A DNA stretch of 64,000 nucleotides. Source: Selaginella moellendorffii. Lineage: Eukaryota > Streptophyta > Lycopodiopsida > Selaginellales > Selaginellaceae. The position numbers were made by a program, and so were the translations under genes. The notes beneath the pieces were generated by a model. It was given only the letters and a program-made list of their open reading frames with translations. It searched no databases and had not been told where the DNA came from. Below, in pieces: positions 57,355 to 64,000 of this stretch. The stretch's first letter is position 1; every line of letters begins with the position of its first letter. The stretch is taken from NCBI RefSeq assembly GCF_000143415.4, contig NW_003314275.1, positions 2,284,697-2,348,696 on the forward strand. The letters run 5' to 3'.

Positions 57355-58989
57355 TCACCAGAGCTTTTCGGCGATTTGCACGGCGTTGAGAGCTGCTCCT
57401 TTGCGTATTTGATCGCCGCACACGAAGATGTCTAGCCTGATAGAAAATGCGAGCGTTTTCCTGGGTGAAATCCACAGTGCAAACGGAAAAAATAAAATGT
57501 GCTCACCCGTGGTGGCCATCTTGAGAGAGATCGCGCCGTATCCTTCCCACAGCAACATCATTCGTGCTCGACACCTGGGGTTCAAGAAAGTGANNNNNNN
57601 NNNNNNNNNNNNNNNNNNNNNNNNNNNNNNNNNNNNNNNNNNNNNNNNNNNNNNNNNNNNNNNNNNNNNNNNNNNNNNNNNNNNNNNNNNNNNATAAGCG
57701 ATCGTGAATAGCAAGTCTACCTCGTCCACTGGCTTTTCGAATTGTAGATTAATGCTTTCGGCGTGAGCTCTCATCACGGGGACACGAACACAAGTAGCTG
57801 TGACACGGACTTCATCGTCATCCTGAGACACCATACGTCAAACTACAAGAAATAGTCAAGGAAAATAAAGTACCCAGATTTTTCGAGTTTCTTTCACAAG
57901 CTTAAGTTCTTCCTCGTTGTAGCCATTTTCCTTGACGGACGAGTTGTGGGAGAAGAGATTGAAAGCGTACTGTGAGAGACAAACGTTAGCCATTCCTAAA
58001 AACCATATTATTTGGAAAAACCACCTGCTGGTTGAAAATTTTGCACGTAGGCTCTTTTCCTTCCAGGACCTCACGCGTTTGCTGCTCAAGCTCCGCCATG
58101 GCAGCGGCACCAGCTCCACTCGCAGCTTGGTAAGTGCTCACGACCATGCGCTTTACCTACAAACATCCCAGTTACTAAAGCTTGGAAGCAGCAGCAACAC
58201 ATTCTTAAATCACCTTAGCGTGACGATGAAGAGGTGTGACAGCCATGAGGCATATAATCGTGGAACAGTTTGGGTTGGCAATGAGAGCTCCCTTTTTGTT
58301 GCTCAATCTTATGTGTGCCATGGCATCTGGATTTACCTACATTTTCTCTACAAATCAGCATTGAAAAACGCAACCAAAGAGAACTAACACGAACACTTGC
58401 CTCAGGAATGACAAGGGGAACACCATCCACCATTCGAAACGCGGAGCTATTGTCGACAACAATCACACCTTTGTCGACCGCAACTGGTCCAAATTCCTTG
58501 CTGCAAAGCTTGAGAGAGTTAGATTTTTCCTTCTCTAGCGTTAAGTTTCTCAAACCAACGTTACCTGATAGATCCACCAGCGCTGAAGAGAGCAATGTCG
58601 ACACCATTGAAGGACTCATCCGTGAGTTCCTCCACGACATAGTCCCGGTCCTAGAAAGTAAAGAGAATCACGATCGCGCCACGAGTGAAAGAAAGAGTTT
58701 CACACACCTGGAACGTCATGTGTTTGCCGGCGGATCTCTTGCTAGCCAGGAGCTTAAGCTTGCCATACGGGAAATCGCGATCGTCAAGAACACTAAGAAA
58801 TTCCTGGCCGACGGCGCCAGTCACGCCAACGACAGCCACAGTCGGCCCATTCTCGCTCAGCGCCATCGTCACGACGCCGCATTGCTTGCGCCGCCTGGAG
58901 ACTACAACCCTGTGCTGCGATCGCTGCGAAGACGAGGAGAGAAACGAAGAGATCTGGATGCTCCCGGGCTGGAGCTTGAGAAGCGCCAT
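57355..58989 (-). CDS. asd: aspartate-semialdehyde dehydrogenase, plastid (interrupted by assembly gap)
   Basis: Minus-strand exons are 58989-58708, 58650-58565, 58500-58401, 58336-58214, 58156-58025, 57969-57874, 57822-57721, [gap], 57574-57507 and 57436-57355. A Ser/Arg-rich transit peptide (about 40 residues, ending near [11 protein letters not shown]) precedes the NAD(P)-binding [30 protein letters not shown] (catalytic Cys) and [11 protein letters not shown] follow, then [10 protein letters not shown] and the end motif [19 protein letters not shown]. The enzyme makes aspartate-semialdehyde for Lys, Thr, Met and Ile synthesis. One exon (~25-30 residues between KPVDE and [11 protein letters not shown]) must lie in the 100 Ns. 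The intron after VIPE uses a GC donor (gcaagt). Confidence 0.93.
57594..57693. other. assembly gap (100 N)
   Basis: Exactly 100 undetermined bases, a placeholder length, inside the ASADH gene. True size unknown. Confidence 1.
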
Positions 58990-59141
58990 CGCGTAAAACC
59001 CCAGTAGCCGCCATCACAGCAGTAGGGTTCTTCGTTTTTATATTTTTCGTTCGTGGAAGAGAGTGAAAGAGAGAGAGGAGAGACAAATAAATTTCCAGGG
59101 TTTAGGGTTTTCTTGGATCGATCGTTGCCGCGGGCGCGAGG
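58990..59141. promoter_or_regulatory. 152-bp divergent promoter of ASADH and APC7 with telobox
   Basis: The two start codons are only 152 bp apart. TTTAGGGTTT at 59101-59110 is a telobox, and a GAGAGAGAGG tract lies next to it. Both genes must share most of their core promoter. Confidence 0.6.
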
Positions 59142-61720
59142 ATGATGGAGATCCTGCGCGAGCAGATGGGATTCTTGCTCGATCAAGGCTTGCACGACTC
59201 TGCAGAGATTTTGGTAGATCTTTCTTGGATCTATTCGTGTGATTTTGGAGTGAATGGCGGCATTGCAGGGCTCGTTTCTTCTGTGCGCGGCCGCGTCCAA
59301 CAACGATCTGGCTCCTACCGTTCGCGCCGAGAATATGGTATGGAGTTTCTTTGCGGGAGTGATCGCTTTTGTGAAATCTTTCTGCCGGTCTAGGTGTTGT
59401 TTGGCGATGCTTTGTATGGAAGAAGAGAGTACAAAAGGGCTCTTGTAAGTTCCTCTAGCGTTTTTTCTTTTGTTCCATGCTTGATCTGGTTTGTTTTTGT
59501 TTCCTGTTTTTCAGAACTTTTATCGGCAAGCATTACAACAATGTAGAGTAACGTTGAAACCAAACACGGCTGTCACGAGAAGCACTCTTTCTTCGACAGG
59601 AAGTCGACCATCGTCCGCAAACTCAAGTTATTGTGGTACTATCAATGACAATGAGGTATGCTTCGATTTTCTACGTTCCAGGCATCACTCTCGTTTCTCT
59701 TGTCTGTGTCTCCAGGTGAAGTACAAAATAGCTCTCTGTCATATGGGCTTGCGCGACACTCGCTCGGCTCTTACAGAGGTTCGTCTTGCCAAACATCTAC
59801 AAGAGACAGAATAAATCCAACGCACCATCTTATCCCAGTGATTGCAGATGGAAGCCATACCATCAAAAGCCAGGACGCTGCGTATAAATCTCACGCTAGC
59901 AAAGCTCTACCGTGTTACGGGCTACGACCGAGCGGCGGTCGCTTCATATCGAGAGTGTCTAAGGTAGTTTCTCAAGTACTATCTGTTTGCTCTTTATCTG
60001 TTTTCTGACAGGCAATGCCCATACGTCTTGGAGGCCATTATAGCACTGGCTGAGCTTGGAATACCTGCGAAAGATATTCAGCTTCTTTTTCCTCAGGTAT
60101 GAGAAGTACTTACATTTTGGAACTTATTTTTTATTTTATATGCAGACTCCTAGCAAGGTTGCTCGAGCACCCTCTGATGGTCACGAATCTTCACGCTTGC
60201 TACAGGTATAATGAAACTGGTACTGTTCGGAGTCTGATATATGTTTCCTTCAGAAACTTACCGAGGTTCATTGCGGGATTGCATCTTTGGACTATAAAGG
60301 TATCTATAGTTTCTATGGTCTTGTAGTTAATTTCAGTTTCCTGTAGGAGCTTTAGAGAATTTAAACCAGCTCGCACAACGTTTTCCAAATAACCTACATG
60401 TTTTACTAGAGACAGGGAAGGTAATCGCTTTTGTGAGTTTTCTGTTAAGCGATAGGAAAAGTTTATATTTCGGTTAAATGCTCACATTCTGGCAGGTTGA
60501 AGGAGCTTTGGGGAGAGGCGATGAAGCAGTTCACAGCTTTGAGAAGGTGAGACCTTTTCTGTTTTCTATTACGTCGATTAATGCGTACGAAGTTTATGTT
60601 CCAGTCACGGCAAGTAGATCCCTGTAACTTGACAGATATGGACGAGTATGCGATGCTGCTTAGAATGAGAGGTGATACTGCCGAAATGAACCGTCTAGTT
60701 TATGACCTGCTCAATGTTGATGCCGGAAGGCCGGAAGTATGGGTCTCATCTGCTGTTTATTGGGAAACACGTGATGACAGAGTTCGCGCTCTCAGTTATG
60801 CTGATAAGGTGACCGCTATTCTTCAGGTATCATATTGATTAATCCGTGTTCGGTTTCAGAGTATACGTGTTGCTGACCGTCATACACCGGCGTATCTTAT
60901 GAAGGTATTCATATTTCGTTGAAAATAATCTTTTCTGATCTTTTTTTTGAAGGGGAATCTATCTTTATCTTTGAACCACTCTGAAGCTGCTGTGATGGCT
61001 TTTAGAAAAGCTCAATCTTTAAAACCAGATCTCCGATCCTATCAAGGTATGAAAAACCGCAGAGCTTCGTGTATTCACTTCTTGTGTTGAAGGTCTTGTT
61101 AGATCATACCTTGCATTATCGAAGAACAAAGAAGCTCTCTGTGCTGCCCGCGAAGCCATGAAAGCTATGCCTCATTCTGCCAAGGCTCTCACCCTCGTAG
61201 GTGATGTTTATGCACATGTTCCGGAAGGTCGAGAAAAGGTAAAGCAGCAAAGTTCCAAGATTTTTTACATGCCATGGTTTTTAATTTCCAGGCTCGCAAG
61301 TTTTACGAGTCTGCATTGCGCCTGGAGCCGGGGTATCTTGGTGCTGTGCTTGCGTTGGCAGACTTACACAGAATGGAGTCCCGCAATGAAGAAGCTACAC
61401 TACTTTTGCAACGTTACCTGCAGAACTGGGCAGATGATGCTTTGCACACGAAGCTGGCACAGATACTGGCGCTCACAAACAAGCTGGGAGAATCTCTATC
61501 ACATTATCAGGCTGCTCTGAGGTAACATGTCATCCTTGCGTTTCAAGTAATAATTGTGTCGAATTTTTGCAGCATCAATCCGCAAAACGAAGCAGCAAGA
61601 AAAGGCTTGGAACGTTTGGAAAAACAAATGAAGGGAGTGGATCCTGATGCACTTGAAGAGGACGAAGAGAATGAAGCAGAAGATGGAGAAGGGGACCCCG
61701 AAGAGGCCGAGTTCCTGTAG
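59142..61720 (+). CDS. APC7: anaphase-promoting complex subunit 7 (TPR protein)
   Basis: Seventeen exons (59142-59213, 59269-59337, 59394-59444, 59515-59655, 59716-59778, 59848-59963, 60012-60096, 60146-60205, 60254-60299, 60347-60420, 60496-60546, 60605-60808, 60860-60904, 60953-61046, 61093-61238, 61292-61521, 61573-61720) give 564 residues, all junctions in frame. The N-terminus (MMEILREQMGFLLDQGLHDS, ALYGRREYKRALNFYRQAL) and the long array of TPRs (ESALRLEPGYLGAVLALADL, LAQILALTNKLGESLSHYQ) match plant APC7. The tail is very acidic (DEENEAEDGEGD). APC7 is a scaffold TPR subunit of the mitotic ubiquitin ligase. A second ATG follows at once (59145). The next gene starts only 76 bp after the stop. 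Confidence 0.93.
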
Positions 61721-61795
61721 TAAGTTCCATTACAGCTTTTACATTACTACAGATTTTTACCTGTTGTATAACACTACCATTGGCTTACTCTTTGT

Positions 61796-63195
61796 ATGGC
61801 GAGCATCGCTGGGCTCCGCCCTTGCTGGAGTGATAATCACAGTACCCAGTTGAGGCATTTTTCCAAAGAGCACGGTATCCTTACTGCCCAGGTTTCTAGC
61901 AGACGAAAGAAATTGAGATTGAGATGCAAGGCATCCTCGCAGTCCTCACAACAGCAATCTAGTCTTCTCAGCTTCCTTTGTCCGCTACTCAAGCTCATTG
62001 GGGTATGTAATTATCTTTTTTCTGCCATCAAACGTCTTCTGTCTAGAGTGGCGATCCATCGGCACCACGGAATGGTTTGCTCGAGGTGTGGAAATTTTTC
62101 TTTTTTTCGACTTTCAAACAAGGATTGATTTATGTAGTCTGCGACGTCCGGAATTGCAAGCTTGGCAAGGCTGCCTTGGGGAAAGAACGTCAACACGCAG
62201 ATTGTATCTTCACGGACGAAGCAACCACTTGAGCTCTTCAAGCTCTACGAATTCGGTAAAGCTTAAACTCTCGCATTTTTTGGTCGCCTGTTCATTTTTC
62301 TTGTTTGTATATAGAGGCCTGTCCCTTCTGTAGACGAGTGAGAGAAGCATTGACAGAGCTCGATCTTTCTGCCGAGGTAGTGTCTCGCGGAAGTTGCAGA
62401 TGGAAACTTTTTCAATCTTTGTGTAGGTGTATCCGTGCCCAAAAGGATCTCGAGTCCATCGTGCGTTTGTGAAAGCGTCTGGAGGCAAAGAGCAGTAAGT
62501 GATACACTCTTGTCTGTAACAGATTCTCATCGAATATGACAGGTTTCCATTTCTCTTGGATCCAAACACCGGCATGTCAATGTACGAGAGCTGTGAGTAA
62601 TTTTTCTTTTCATCACAATCAGCTTGCATGAATGCCTCTGGCAGCCGATATTGTCAACTACTTGTTCCAGGAATATGGTGAGAGAAGGCGGCCAACATTC
62701 GGGATTTTAGAAAGGTAACAAGTTTTACTGAAGTGTAAACTCTTCGGTATTTCATCATAGTGTGTTCCAGCACTTTAGTCACTGGCTGGGTTCCGACGAT
62801 AATACGAGCAGGGCGAGGCATGTCACTGTGGAATGGAGCATTGCCAGATCCTCCACAGAAGCTCCTTGAGCTATACTCATACGAGAACAACCAGGTAAAG
62901 CGCTGTGTTTTCAAAGAATTCTAAAAGTTTTTTGGTAGTTTGCAAGGCTCGTAAGAGAAGCCCTGTGCGAGCTGGAACTTCCTTACATCCTCTGGAACAC
63001 GGGCAAAGGGTCACTTAATTGCTCCAAGCTCAAGCAAATCTCGGGTTCAACACAGGTAACCTTTTGATCTATTTTTCCCTTCATTATCATTGTCAAGAAC
63101 AGGTTCCATATCTGGTTGATCCCAACACCGGCATACAAATGGCAGAGTCTCTTGACATAATCCGCTATCTCTTCGCTAACTATAATTCGAAGTGA
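61796..63195 (+). CDS. plastid-type protein with two GST-N/thioredoxin-fold domains
   Basis: Ten exons (61796-62002, 62047-62085, 62138-62255, 62315-62376, 62427-62494, 62543-62592, 62645-62714, 62771-62894, 62939-63055, 63103-63195) give 315 residues. A basic Ser/Gln-rich N-terminus (SSRRKKLRLRCKASSQSS) looks like a transit peptide. Two related domains follow. The first has a CPFC redox-like motif (EACPFCRRVREALTELDL ... FPFLLDPNTGMSMYES). The second lacks it (NNQFARLVREALCELELPYI ... VPYLVDPNTGIQMAES), so only the first can be redox active. The family occurs in plants and cyanobacteria (At5g03880-like), with an unsettled role, perhaps glutathione-linked. Exon 2 is only 39 bp. It lies head-to-tail behind APC7. 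Confidence 0.88.
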
Positions 63196-64000
63196 TGTTG
63201 ATGGAGAGTTTCCTTGGATTGATCAGCTATCATCGTGTTTGGTACTAATAGTGTATCGAGCTTTAATCCCAAGAACAAGGAAATGGCAGTTGCTACCATC
63301 AGCAAACGGAGGTGCCAGCTAAACAGCAGTGTTCCCACGTACGGAAAATGTACGGGGTGATCTTGACTAGACAGATAAAGAGGTTAGGGCAGGCATTCCT
63401 TTTGTACCCCATTTTTGAAGAAATGAGGCATTTGGCACATCACCTGGTCGCTTTTCTGCTACGGCCGGGAACGAGCTCAAGGTTGGGAGGTATGGGTCAT
63501 GATGTGAGGATCGTTCGTGATTTGGGGTCGTGTCCTTCTTGGTAGGAAGAGAGGCAATTCTGCTTCGCATGCATCCAGGATGTCCCTGGATGTCCTGGAC
63601 TGAGAAAACCCAAAACGATGGCTGGGACAGCAGTGCTTGGGCAGAATTTGAGAGCTTTGGATGCGCACACAGTGGCTATCATCCCTGGACACATTGATGA
63701 AAGGAAAGTGTTAGGTCTTTCTTTCTTGACTTCTCGACTCACTGACCAAACTTTTTGTGACGAGGTTTGAAGTTCTGGAGAGCAAGGACGAGCTTGATCT
63801 CATTGGACAACAACCACCAGAACCGCTGCGGCAGTTTAACCAGCGCTTTCAGTCTTATATTCGTAAATTCGTCCTGTGTGGCGACTTGATACGGCTGTGC
63901 ATCACTTTGCCAAGTTCCAGCCTTCTTGGATTGGTCCTTATCAGGTACTTTCTCGTGCTGGCACTAATTCGTATTGGCTAGCAGAGTTGACGGGCAGGAA
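63196..64000 (+). other. 3' region and intergenic sequence to window edge
   Basis: No gene firmly supported. A 75-codon open frame from 63757 (TRFEVLESKDELDLIGQQ) has fair composition but no recognisable relative or splice partners and may be the edge of another gene. Confidence 0.4.

Noticed and set aside
60099-60326. 75-codon plus frame at 60.1-60.3 kb as a gene
   Set aside because: It lies across introns and an exon of APC7 in the wrong frame.

Overview
This is a 64 kb piece of a plant nuclear genome. Most spliced genes have many very short introns (commonly 50-75 bp), there are two PPR genes of the organelle RNA-processing type built from repeated S-type motifs, and plant-only families are present (PLATZ, PORR, ATXR5/6, LRK10-like kinase, type-I pectin methylesterase). 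Small introns plus this PPR style point to a lycophyte such as Selaginella. That is an inference; no marker gene was available to test it. Gene blocks are GC-moderate and alternate with AT-rich, repeat-filled stretches.

Layout, left to right. 1-9.6 kb is a gene block: 3' part of a PPR gene, an ATXR5/6-type H3K27 methyltransferase, a TMEM165/GDT1-type transporter, a CCCH+WD40 protein (with a stray copy of its 3' end at 4.8 kb) and a divergently transcribed PORR-domain gene. 9.6-13.6 kb is a decayed hAT-type transposon carrying a nested TG...CA solo-LTR-like element with a 5-bp target duplication. 13.7-18.8 kb holds a receptor-like kinase and a GT14-type glycosyltransferase, both on minus. 18.8-23.3 kb is AT-rich with local duplications. 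23.3-29.75 kb holds a PLATZ factor and a 13-exon ABCC transporter. 30.8-33.6 kb holds a small unidentified spliced gene and a nuclease-like/kinase-like fusion resembling Crinkler-type proteins. 33.8-41.6 kb is a graveyard: an SKP2-like F-box/LRR pseudogene and a disrupted unidentified gene split by a complete but mutated Copia retrotransposon. 41.6-46.5 kb is AT-rich and holds an inverted, heavily transition-mutated copy of the element seen at 11-12 kb. 47.1-52 kb holds a plastid-type LEA protein with an ABA-type promoter, a PPR gene and a pectin methylesterase. 52-56.4 kb is degenerate, with a truncated copy of a downstream tRNA+gene unit and an interrupted ORF. 56.4-63.2 kb is dense again: initiator tRNA-Met, an NTF2-like gene, aspartate-semialdehyde dehydrogenase (with a 100-N assembly gap), APC7 and a tandem GST-N/thioredoxin-fold plastid-type protein.

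Most genes are unrelated housekeeping or regulatory loci. Shared themes are divergent pairs with very short common promoters (CCCH-WD/PORR, ASADH/APC7, LEA/PPR), telobox-like motifs in two of these, and cell-cycle/chromatin genes (ATXR5/6 with a PCNA-binding box, APC7). Exon boundaries were worked out by hand from GT-AG signals, frame continuity and family resemblance; no search was run.
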